Of a stretch of DNA of 12,891 nucleotides, positions 1 to 6,207 are shown in pieces. The DNA is from Helicobacteraceae bacterium (GTDB taxonomy: Bacteria; Campylobacterota; Campylobacteria; Campylobacterales; Helicobacteraceae). Position numbers and translations under genes: made by a program. How positions within the stretch are numbered: the first letter of the stretch is position 1; every line of letters starts with the position of its first letter. The notes under the pieces are model-generated. The model did no database searches, was not told the DNA's origin, and saw only the letters and a list, made by a program, of their open reading frames with translations. The stretch covers positions 1 through 12,891 of the forward strand of contig JARHYY010000148.1 of assembly GCA_029258405.1 (NCBI GenBank), written 5' to 3'.

Positions 1-656
1 GAAACTCTAAATACTACAACATTCAAGAAATACAAGATAAGTTGTATCACCTAAGCTCATATAAGCTTTAAAAACTTTACCTTTAATATGTGATGAGAAT
101 AACATACTACTAGCATATAGGAATATCAAGAATAATAATGGAAGTAAAAGCGTAGAAGCTCATAATAAGACTAAATAATATACAATCTTTACATATTGAT
201 GAGTTGATACAATTTGGGACTCACTCCCTCATTTGAATTTGTAGAATTTATAGTGAGATATAGTATATTTTACTTAAACTCACTGTTTTATGCTTGTAAA
301 TATTTGTAGGGGAACAAGTTGCACATTTTTTAGGTTTATGGTTGGATAGAGTATATATTATTGAGTCTTGTTGGGTATTTATGGGTGGGGGAGTTGTACA
401 AAACTCAAGCTACACTTGAAATTGAGTTTAAAAAGTTTAAGAGTTATATTTGGGTTGAGTGATTGTTAAGCTTTGATATTTTGTATCTAAATAGCACTTA
501 GTGGGTGTTTTTGGTGGCTATAAATATTATTGTAATTGTTTTTTGTATGAAATGTTTTAGTTTGTTGAGAATTTTGTATTTAGGGATCAAAATTATTTAG
601 AAGTTAAACAATTATGCTATAAAATAAGCAAAGAGATTTCATAAGGATAGGTAAAT
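1..656. other. Gene-poor AT-rich region upstream of the TIR-like gene
   Basis: No open frame here has both a credible start and a recognisable product. The left part (about 1-290) is A-rich on the + strand, while about 300-600 is rich in T and G and poor in C, so the two halves differ in composition. On the minus strand one frame is open from 159 down to a stop at 9-7 and reads as a strongly hydrophobic stretch followed by a polar tail. It is interrupted by a TGA at 162-160, with another in-frame TGA further upstream, and could be a decayed membrane-protein gene. On the + strand a run of about 40 codons after 300 (ending near 420) also lacks a good start. I see no tRNA, rRNA, insertion sequence or CRISPR repeat. 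The stretch may be eroded accessory DNA. Confidence 0.5.
618..625 (+). promoter_or_regulatory. Putative -10 promoter element of the TIR-like gene
   Basis: TATAAAAT lies about 32 bases before the start codon at 657. In Helicobacter and Campylobacter the vegetative promoter is recognised mostly by an extended -10 TATAAT-like box without a conserved -35, so this is a reasonable promoter. It would give a short leader containing the AAGGA ribosome binding site at 643-647, nine bases before the ATG. Inferred from sequence only. Confidence 0.45.
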
Positions 657-1193
657 ATGAGTATTTTTGATGGAATAGAACGAGTGGGCAAGAAAGACAA
701 AAAATATCGCGTTTTTTATTGTTTTGATGGCAAAGAAGATTATTGGCGTGTCTATAAACTTACAGAAAATTTTAACCACCTCGCAGGACAGAAAATTTTT
801 TCCCCTCAAGAATGGCAACAAGTATTAAAAAAAGGTGAGCATGTTATTAAGGATTGGTCTGAGAAAAATCTTCAAGTAGCCTCTTGTTTGGTGGTATTTA
901 TTGGTACACAGACAGCACAAAGGGATATTGTATTGTTTCAAATAGAGCAAGCTTGGAAAATGGGTAAAGCAGTTTTTGGAATTTATATTCATAATTGTGA
1001 TGATGTGAAGCGTAAAGCAGCTTCTAAGGGTGATAATCCTTTTGAGCTTGTATCTGTTGATGGGGAATTGCTTGCACAAAAAGTGCAGGTTTATGACCCT
1101 CCATTTAGAGAACATAATGAGATTGTTACTTATATCCAAAAATATATTTATAGTTGGGTGAGGATAGCTATTGCAGATAGAAAATCGCATTAA
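657..1193 (+). CDS. ThsB-like TIR-domain protein (MTH538/DUF1863 family)
   Basis: A 178-residue cytosolic protein with no signal peptide or membrane segment. Residues about 17-115 read as a MTH538 TIR-like domain: a first strand RVFYCFD (18-24), a core strand CLVVFIGTQT (77-86), then a helix and the strand VFGIYIHN (106-113), followed by SKGDNPFELV. This order and spacing match, from memory, Bacillus cereus ThsB (VLIGSQT, a helix carrying the catalytic Glu, IIGIHIN, SKGPNPFDYL). In Thoeris, ThsB senses phage and makes a cyclic ADP-ribose-type signal that activates ThsA. Here the aligned catalytic position is Gln95 rather than Glu, with Glu97 two residues on, so activity is uncertain. No ThsA-type gene (SIR2-SLOG or transmembrane-macro) is visible; one could lie left of the window. 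The start is set by AAGGA at 643-647. The domain call is confident; an antiviral role is inference. Confidence 0.75.
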   Translation: MSIFDGIERVGKKDKKYRVFYCFDGKEDYWRVYKLTENFNHLAGQKIFSPQEWQQVLKKGEHVIKDWSEKNLQVASCLVVFIGTQTAQRDIVLFQIEQAWKMGKAVFGIYIHNCDDVKRKAASKGDNPFELVSVDGELLAQKVQVYDPPFREHNEIVTYIQKYIYSWVRIAIADRKSH

Positions 1194-1392
1194 AAAAGTG
1201 AGCATTTTGAAAAACAAAAGGCATTATTGTAGCGATAAAAGCTTATTTAATAGTAAATAAAAAGATTTTTTTGAAGAAATAACCTTTACTTTTAAAAAAA
1301 TTAAGCAGGTTTTTACACGTTTTTTTTTAAAATTTTGAACTCTACTTGAAAAAACTTTAGGCTTATTTGTTTAGAGCAAAGGAGGAAAATGT
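1194..1392 (+). promoter_or_regulatory. Intergenic region with probable cbb3 operon promoter
   Basis: This gap separates the TIR-like gene from ccoN and contains no gene. A weak AT-only inverted repeat (TTATTT around 1243-1248 with AAATAA at 1255-1260), followed by seven T at 1266-1272, might end the TIR transcript. Long T-runs and a TAAAAT at 1328-1333 are candidates for a Campylobacterota-type promoter for the oxidase operon. None of these is strong alone; the position before an eight-gene co-directional cluster is the main argument that a promoter must be here. Confidence 0.35.
1381..1385 (+). promoter_or_regulatory. Ribosome binding site that decides the ccoN start
   Basis: A perfect GGAGG lies seven bases before the ATG at 1393. 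A nearer ATG at 1389 is only three bases away and would encode a five-residue peptide ending at 1406 in another frame, so 1393 is the start of ccoN. Confidence 0.7.
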
Positions 1393-2874
1393 ATGCAAAG
1401 TGTTAATGGTGGTGCTAGGGTTGCTTTGGAGTATGACTATTCAATAGCTAAACTTTTTTTGTTTGCGACCCTTGCGTTTGGGATTGTTGGTATGTTGATT
1501 GGTGTTATTATTGCCTTTCAAATGGCTGTACCTAGCCTTAATTACTTAGCGGGTGAGTTTGGGACTTTTGGTAGATTGAGAACATTACATACCAATGGAA
1601 TTATTTATGGGTTTACATTAAGTGGAATTTGGGCAGGTTGGTATTATTTTGGACAGCGAGTTTTGAAGATCAGCTATTATGAACATTCCTTCTTAAGGCT
1701 TGTTGGCTTTTTACATTTTGGGCTTTATATTGCACTTATGGTATTAGCGGTTATCTCTCTTTTTGCAGGCATGACACAATCAAAGGAGTATTCAGAGCTG
1801 GTATGGCCCCTTGATTTATTGGTTGTTGTTGTATGGGTGCTATGGGGTGTTAGTCTGTTTGGTAGCATGGCAGTGCGGAGAGAGCAGACAATATATATAT
1901 CGTTATGGTATTTTATTGCCACTTTTGTTGCTATCTCTACCCTTTATATTTTCAATAACCTTTCTGTGCCTACTTATCTTGTTGCTGGGGTGGGTGATGT
2001 TTTTCATTCTATCTCGTTTTATGCAGGAACAAATGATGCAATGGTGCAATGGTGGTTTGGGCATAATGCTGTAGCATTTGTATTTACTACAGCTATTATT
2101 GGGCTTATTTACTATTTTTTACCAAAAGAATCTGGGCAACCTATTTTTTCCTATAAGCTTACATTGTTTTCATTTTGGGGGTTAGTATTTGTTTATGTGT
2201 GGGCGGGGGGACATCACTTGATTTATTCTACCGTTCCAGATTGGATGCAGTCTTTAGGTTCGATTTTTTCTGTGATTCTTATTCTTCCTTCATGGGGCAC
2301 GGCTGTTAATATGCTTTTAACTATGCGTGGTCAATGGGATCAGCTTGCAAAATCTCCATTAATCAAATTTTTAGTACTCGCTTCCACATGGTATATGCTA
2401 GCTACGCTAGAAGGTCCTATACAGTCTATTAAATCCGTTAATGCGTTAGCACATTTTACAGATTGGATTATTGGGCATGTTCATGATGCAGCATTAGGTT
2501 GGGTTGCCTTTACTATTATTGCTGGTGTTTATCATATGACCCCAAGACTTTTCAAGCGAGAAATTTATTCAAAATCGTTAATGGATCTGCAATTTTGGAT
2601 TCAAACATCTGGGATTGTTCTTTATTTCTCTAGTATGTGGATTGCGGGAATTACACAAGGTATGATGTGGAGAGCGACAGATTCTTTTGGGACTCTTATT
2701 TATTCGTTTATTGATACTGTGAATGTTTTAGTGCCTTATTATTTCATTCGTGCTTTTGGTGGGTTACTCTACTTGACAGGCTTTTTGATATTTACTTATA
2801 ATATTATAATGACTATCACGGCAGCAAAGCAAACAGATGCAGAATCTAAATTTGCCACACCTATGGCAGGCTAA
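1393..2874 (+). CDS. ccoN: cbb3-type cytochrome c oxidase subunit I (CcoN)
   Basis: Catalytic heme-copper subunit, 493 residues, an inner-membrane protein with about twelve hydrophobic segments. It reduces O2 to water with electrons from the c-type subunits and pumps protons. All key residues are visible: His66 (TLHTNG) as a low-spin heme b ligand, His224 (WFGHNA) and the His274-His275 pair (GGHHL) as CuB ligands, Tyr268 at the position of the cross-linked Tyr of the C family, Glu340 in TLEGP, and His362/His364 in GHVHD as ligands of heme b3 and heme b. The spacing from His224 to Tyr268, Glu340 and His362/364 agrees with my recollection of Pseudomonas stutzeri CcoN numbering. Length is normal. 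First gene of a compact operon; ccoO starts 12 bases after its stop. Confidence 0.97.
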   Translation: MQSVNGGARVALEYDYSIAKLFLFATLAFGIVGMLIGVIIAFQMAVPSLNYLAGEFGTFGRLRTLHTNGIIYGFTLSGIWAGWYYFGQRVLKISYYEHSFLRLVGFLHFGLYIALMVLAVISLFAGMTQSKEYSELVWPLDLLVVVVWVLWGVSLFGSMAVRREQTIYISLWYFIATFVAISTLYIFNNLSVPTYLVAGVGDVFHSISFYAGTNDAMVQWWFGHNAVAFVFTTAIIGLIYYFLPKESGQPIFSYKLTLFSFWGLVFVYVWAGGHHLIYSTVPDWMQSLGSIFSVILILPSWGTAVNMLLTMRGQWDQLAKSPLIKFLVLASTWYMLATLEGPIQSIKSVNALAHFTDWIIGHVHDAALGWVAFTIIAGVYHMTPRLFKREIYSKSLMDLQFWIQTSGIVLYFSSMWIAGITQGMMWRATDSFGTLIYSFIDTVNVLVPYYFIRAFGGLLYLTGFLIFTYNIIMTITAAKQTDAESKFATPMAG

Positions 2875-2886
2875 AAGGAGAGGGTA

Positions 2887-3588
2887 ATGTTCTATTGGTT
2901 AGAAAAAAATCCATTCTTTTTTACGGTAGTGGTTTTAATTTTGTTTTCAATAGCTGGGCTTGTAGAAATTCTTCCAGATTTTGCTAAGGCTTCTAGACCT
3001 ATCGAGGGCTTAAAGCCTCATACTATGTTAGAGATTGCAGGAAGGCAAGTATATATTCAAGAAAGCTGTAATGCATGCCACTCACAGCTTATCCGCCCGT
3101 TTAAAATTGAAACAGATAGATATGGGCATGTAAGCTATAGTGGGGAATATGCCTATGATAGACCTTTTTTGTGGGGCTCAAAGCGTACAGGACCAGATTT
3201 GCATAGGGTAGGGGATTATCGTACAACAGATTGGCATGAAAATCATATGAGAGAACCAACAGCAGTTGTGCCGGGTTCTATAATGCCTGCTTATAAGCAT
3301 TTATTTACTAAGACAATAAATCCAGATACAGCGTATGCAGAAGCCTATACAAATAAGACTATATTTAATGTACCTTATGACAGGGAAGAATTGAGCTATT
3401 CAACAAAATTAGGTTCTTTGGAAGAAGCAAGAGCATCTATAATGGAAGAGGCAAAATTAATTGCTGAAAATATGAAAGATCAAGATGTTAAAGATGCTAT
3501 CAATCGTGGAGAAATTCCACAAATTGTAGCTTTGATTGCATATTTGAACAGCTTAAATAGCACCCGACGACCAATAGCAGTAGAATAA
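2887..3588 (+). CDS. ccoO: cbb3-type cytochrome c oxidase subunit II (CcoO), monoheme c
   Basis: A 233-residue membrane-anchored c-type cytochrome. An N-terminal transmembrane segment (about residues 10-30) places the rest in the periplasm. The single heme site is CNACH (Cys61, Cys64, His65), and Met133 in GSIMPAY is the likely sixth ligand. It passes electrons from CcoP towards the CcoN active site. AAGGAGAGGG just before the ATG, overlapping the end of ccoN's leader gap, is a strong ribosome binding site. Length is slightly above 200 residues, as usual for the family. It ends one base before ccoQ begins. Confidence 0.96.
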   Translation: MFYWLEKNPFFFTVVVLILFSIAGLVEILPDFAKASRPIEGLKPHTMLEIAGRQVYIQESCNACHSQLIRPFKIETDRYGHVSYSGEYAYDRPFLWGSKRTGPDLHRVGDYRTTDWHENHMREPTAVVPGSIMPAYKHLFTKTINPDTAYAEAYTNKTIFNVPYDREELSYSTKLGSLEEARASIMEEAKLIAENMKDQDVKDAINRGEIPQIVALIAYLNSLNSTRRPIAVE

Positions 3589-3589
3589 A

Positions 3590-3826
3590 ATGGAAGTTGA
3601 AACTATTCGCCTTATTCAAGGCTATGCATATTGGTTTTGTACACTTATTTTGACTATCTTATTATGTGCATATATTTGGCATTTATATAGGAGTCAACAA
3701 AAAGGGTTTGATTATGAAAAATATTCTCGTTTGGCACTTGATGATAAGCTTGATGATGCCATTATTGAGAAGCGAGAACATACAAAAAGAGAGGAAGGAG
3801 AGCTAAATGGAATGGCTAAATCTTAG
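3590..3826 (+). CDS. ccoQ: cbb3 oxidase small subunit CcoQ/FixQ
   Basis: A 78-residue protein with one transmembrane helix (about residues 12-32, ending in a Tyr/His/Arg-rich flank) and a charged cytoplasmic tail rich in Lys, Glu and Asp. The position between ccoO and ccoP and the size are typical for FixQ/CcoQ, which stabilises the CcoP interaction with the core oxidase in other bacteria. The start follows the ccoO stop after one base, and the last 20 bases overlap ccoP, which suggests translational coupling. Sequence conservation in this family is low, so the call rests largely on context. Confidence 0.9.
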   Translation: MEVETIRLIQGYAYWFCTLILTILLCAYIWHLYRSQQKGFDYEKYSRLALDDKLDDAIIEKREHTKREEGELNGMAKS

Positions 3827-4673
3827 CGATAGCGTAAATCTGCTAACACTAATAGGTGCTGCAGCGATTTTGGCTGTAACCATCTTTATTGCAGGTGGTT
3901 ATATAAGAAAAATGAAGCATAGCAAAGCCGATGGGCAGCTTACGCAAGATGAATGGGATGGTATTAGAGAATTTACTAATGATATTCCTGTTGGTTGGGG
4001 TGTGGCATATTTTGTTGTGATAGTTTGGGGGCTTGCGTATTTTTTCTTCATTTATCCTTTAGGAAAATATTCACAGTTGGGTGAATACAATGAAGAAGTA
4101 AGGGCATTTCAAGATAAATTAACGCAAAAAATGGCTCAAGCAAATGAAGCAGATTTGCAAAAAATGGGGGGTAATTTTTTCTTATTGCAATGTGCTCAAT
4201 GCCATGGTGAAACAGGGCAGGGCATGAATGGAAAGGCTGCTGATTTGACTGTATGGGGGACAGAAGAGGCAATTATTTCTGTAGTTATGAATGGAAGCAA
4301 GGGTTTGAATTATCTCTTAGGGGAGATGGCTCCGCTTAAAGAAGTGGTTACTCCAGAGGATGCTAAAGCTGTAGCTGCTTATGTTATGCAAGAGCTTTCA
4401 TCTATTGGTAAAACAAAATACCCTGAATTAGTTGAAAAAGGTAGAGAAGTGTTTGACACAGCAACTTGTTCTGTATGCCATGGTCCAGATGGCAAAGGAA
4501 TGGAAGGTGCAGCACCAGATTTAACCACCTATGGAGATGAAGCCTTTTTGGCAGAGGTGTTTGCACGTGGCAAAAAGGGAAATATAGGACAAATGCCATC
4601 TTTTCGAGAGCCTATGCTTTCTGAATCGCAGAGAAAAGCTCTTATAGCTTATTTGAAGGTTATTAGAGAATAG
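3807..4673 (+). CDS. ccoP: cbb3-type cytochrome c oxidase subunit III (CcoP), diheme c
   Basis: A 288-residue diheme cytochrome c that takes electrons from soluble cytochrome c and hands them to CcoO. Two N-terminal hydrophobic segments (about 12-31 and 65-84) resemble the FixP_N anchor. The periplasmic part has two cytochrome c domains with CAQCH (Cys129, Cys132, His133) and CSVCH (Cys221, Cys224, His225). Met174 (GEMAPL) and Met263 (GQMPSF) are the probable axial ligands. AAGGAG at 3795-3800, six bases before the ATG, lies inside ccoQ and supports this start. Length is normal for CcoP. Confidence 0.96.
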   Translation: MEWLNLSDSVNLLTLIGAAAILAVTIFIAGGYIRKMKHSKADGQLTQDEWDGIREFTNDIPVGWGVAYFVVIVWGLAYFFFIYPLGKYSQLGEYNEEVRAFQDKLTQKMAQANEADLQKMGGNFFLLQCAQCHGETGQGMNGKAADLTVWGTEEAIISVVMNGSKGLNYLLGEMAPLKEVVTPEDAKAVAAYVMQELSSIGKTKYPELVEKGREVFDTATCSVCHGPDGKGMEGAAPDLTTYGDEAFLAEVFARGKKGNIGQMPSFREPMLSESQRKALIAYLKVIRE

Positions 4674-4683
4674 AGGAGTTATT

Positions 4684-4884
4684 ATGAATGGGTTATTTGG
4701 TTTGAATGGGTTATTGGGTTTTTTGCTCTCGGTAGTTTTATTGCTGATTGTAGTTGTTGTGCTGGGTTATTATGCTATTAAAATTCAACATGCAGAATCT
4801 CTTAATGCTTATAAGATTGAAAATAGTACAAATATCCCTATGAATAGTGCGGATATAAACCAATATTATAAAGTTGCACAGTAG
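4684..4884 (+). CDS. DUF4006 small membrane protein of the cbb3 cluster
   Basis: A 66-residue protein with a Gly/Leu-rich N-terminus and one long, very hydrophobic helix (about residues 10-32), followed by a polar tail. Size, sequence style and place directly after ccoP match the DUF4006 family found behind cco genes in Campylobacterota (HP0148-like, from memory). Function unknown; a role in assembly or stability of the oxidase is inferred from context. Preceded by GAGGAG ten bases after the ccoP stop region. Its stop codon overlaps the ribosome binding site of the next micro-ORF. Confidence 0.85.
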   Translation: MNGLFGLNGLLGFLLSVVLLLIVVVVLGYYAIKIQHAESLNAYKIENSTNIPMNSADINQYYKVAQ

Positions 4885-4887
4885 GAG
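4883..4887 (+). promoter_or_regulatory. Ribosome binding site of the 34-codon micro-ORF
   Basis: AGGAG overlaps the stop codon of the DUF4006 gene and sits six bases before ATG 4894. This ideal placement is the main evidence that the short frame downstream is translated. Confidence 0.6.
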
Positions 4888-4893
4888 AAAGAG

Positions 4894-4998
4894 ATGAAAT
4901 ATACAGGTTTAGAAAAAATTCTTTTTTGGGCTAATATTATCCTTGTGATTATTTCGATAATTGTTGCTTTTATTCCGGGAAAAGTTTTTCTTGGATAA
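4894..4998 (+). CDS. 34-aa single-helix membrane micro-protein in the cbb3 cluster
   Basis: A 34-residue frame beginning MKYTGLEKILFWANIILV and ending in a basic/aromatic short tail (PGKVFLG). A short charged start is followed by one hydrophobic helix (about residues 9-28), so it should be a single-pass inner-membrane peptide. It has an ATG, an optimal AGGAG site, lies nine bases after the DUF4006 gene, and its stop overlaps the probable start of the next gene: a typical operon arrangement. I do not recognise a family. By size and context it recalls CcoM, the small single-helix subunit seen in the P. stutzeri cbb3 structure, but I see no sequence match and claim only analogy. Short frames like this are easily missed by gene callers. 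Confidence 0.65.
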   Translation: MKYTGLEKILFWANIILVIISIIVAFIPGKVFLG

Positions 4999-5605
4999 AG
5001 TAAGATGGCTCTTGGTAAAGAGTAAGAAAAATATTGCTCTTTATCTTATGTGTGTGTTTTCTGTTTTTGTGTATGCGAAGGATTATGTAAGGGATAGTGA
5101 TAATCTTTTGTATCCTTCAAGTATTTCCTTTATTAATGAGCTCTCATCTGAATTTTTTGAAAAAAGTGGAGTTTCTGTTTATGTGATTGCACAAGAACAT
5201 TTGCAAGCAGAATCTATAGACATGCTTGAGCAGCATATACAAAAGGATCTTCAAAAGCCTTTTGTATATATATTGCTTGTGAAAAATGATAAAAAAATTG
5301 ATATTAGTGGCACTCCTGAAATAATGGAGCGTATAAATGCAAAAGATATTTATTGGGATTATATTGTTCCTTTAATACCTTCTAAGGATTCTGATATAAA
5401 TTCCTCATCTCTTTCAGCATTTTTAATAAATGGTTATATTGCTCTTATTGATGATTTAAGCCATTCATTGAATATTACCCTAGAGAATGAGTATGTACCT
5501 CAAAACAAAGGTATTCAAACTGCTAGTAGAGCTATTTTGTATGTGATGACTTTAAGTCTATTGGTAATTTTTATAGTTTATTTGTTGAGAACTAAACATG
5601 CGTAA
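4991..5605 (+). CDS. Exported, membrane-anchored TPM-like protein of the cbb3 cluster
   Basis: About 204 residues from a TTG at 4991; the same frame also has a TTG at 4961 (214 residues) and an ATG at 5048, so the start is uncertain. I prefer 4991 because it overlaps the previous stop and leaves a good signal peptide: basic KSKKN, hydrophobic IALYLMCVFSVFV, then YAK. A C-terminal helix (last about 25 residues, ending RTKHA) anchors the protein, leaving a periplasmic domain. That domain (NELSSEFFEKSGVSVYVIAQ, then VYILLVKNDKKIDISG) has the layout of TPM/Psb32-type domains: a helix, a strand, then a strand pair around a hydrophobic LLV and a basic turn. TPM proteins act in assembly or repair of membrane complexes. 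The assignment is by eye and tentative; position corresponds to HP0149 in H. pylori, from memory. Confidence 0.7.
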   Translation: MDKVRWLLVKSKKNIALYLMCVFSVFVYAKDYVRDSDNLLYPSSISFINELSSEFFEKSGVSVYVIAQEHLQAESIDMLEQHIQKDLQKPFVYILLVKNDKKIDISGTPEIMERINAKDIYWDYIVPLIPSKDSDINSSSLSAFLINGYIALIDDLSHSLNITLENEYVPQNKGIQTASRAILYVMTLSLLVIFIVYLLRTKHA

Positions 5606-6143
5606 TATTAATCTATGGCCCCTAGGTATTGCATTATTTGTCATGATTGTCATTGGAATGATTGTTATAACAGTTACTATGGCATTAAAAAACCCTGTAC
5701 AAACAGAGAATAGTTTTCTTGGAGATTATCAAGAGATAGATGATTCTATAAATGAGCTTCAAGAAGAGCAACAATATTTCTTAGCCCATTATGAAATAGT
5801 ATGGCTCAAGCAAAATACACAAGAATATCAATTTCAAAACTCGAGAGGGCAGCAAAATGCTGCAATCTTTCAGGGGCGCTCTTTTTTGGAGGGCTTATGT
5901 TTTGAAATTCGTCCAAAAGATGGATCTCAATTTTTGGAAAATATTTCAATACAAGCCCTATTGACAAGACCACATACAAAAGAATTTGATGTACCATTAT
6001 TATTTACAGGCAATAACAATGTTTTTTGTTCGGAATCTTTTCAGCTACCATCATTTGGGCGATGGATTATAAGAGGTATAATTACTTATGATCAAGGAAC
6101 AAAAAAATCATATTTTAAATATAATTTTTTTGTTAAAGAGTGA
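5598..6143 (+). CDS. FixH/CcoH-like cbb3 oxidase assembly protein
   Basis: A 181-residue protein with one N-terminal transmembrane helix (about 9-30) and a periplasmic domain. Features of FixH are visible: NPVQTENSF right after the helix (FixH proteins typically have a Pro-Val and Asn-rich juxtamembrane stretch), a beta-rich region with LLTRPHTKEFDVPL, and a terminal GRWIIRG segment as in FixH, which usually reads GxWxLR. FixH/CcoH is needed for maturation of the cbb3 oxidase in Rhodobacter and rhizobia. The gene overlaps the previous one by 8 bases and closes the oxidase cluster. Sequence divergence from alphaproteobacterial FixH is large, so the family call is good but not certain. Confidence 0.75.
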   Translation: MRNINLWPLGIALFVMIVIGMIVITVTMALKNPVQTENSFLGDYQEIDDSINELQEEQQYFLAHYEIVWLKQNTQEYQFQNSRGQQNAAIFQGRSFLEGLCFEIRPKDGSQFLENISIQALLTRPHTKEFDVPLLFTGNNNVFCSESFQLPSFGRWIIRGIITYDQGTKKSYFKYNFFVKE

Positions 6144-6170
6144 TTTAATAAAAATTAATAAGATACAAGA

Positions 6171-6176
6171 TATAAT
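6171..6176 (+). promoter_or_regulatory. Possible internal promoter -10 box before glyQ
   Basis: A perfect TATAAT lies in the 64-base gap between the FixH-like gene and the preferred glyQ start. A transcript starting about seven bases downstream would carry the AGGAG at 6191-6195 in a short leader. It would uncouple the housekeeping block from the oxidase operon. The box also covers an alternative in-frame ATG at 6175, which argues against that start. Confidence 0.45.
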
Positions 6177-6207
6177 GAAAGATTCTAAAAAGGAGAAAAC
6201 TAGAGCA

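Noticed and set aside
217..257. CTCACT/AGTGAG inverted repeat in the left non-coding region as an attachment site or operator
   Set aside because: Only six bases pair across a 26-base AT-rich spacer, and a third ACTCACTG occurs nearby; such short matches are expected by chance in this DNA.
825..1217. Long minus-strand frame opposite the TIR-like gene
   Set aside because: It is antisense to a gene with clear family motifs and its own ribosome binding site, has a biased Cys/Leu/His composition, and has no promoter or binding site of its own.
6088..6207. Upstream extension of glyQ into the FixH-like gene (40 extra residues)
   Set aside because: The extra residues are absent from the family, lie within another gene, and the AGGAG plus TATAAT signals fit the ATG at 6208.
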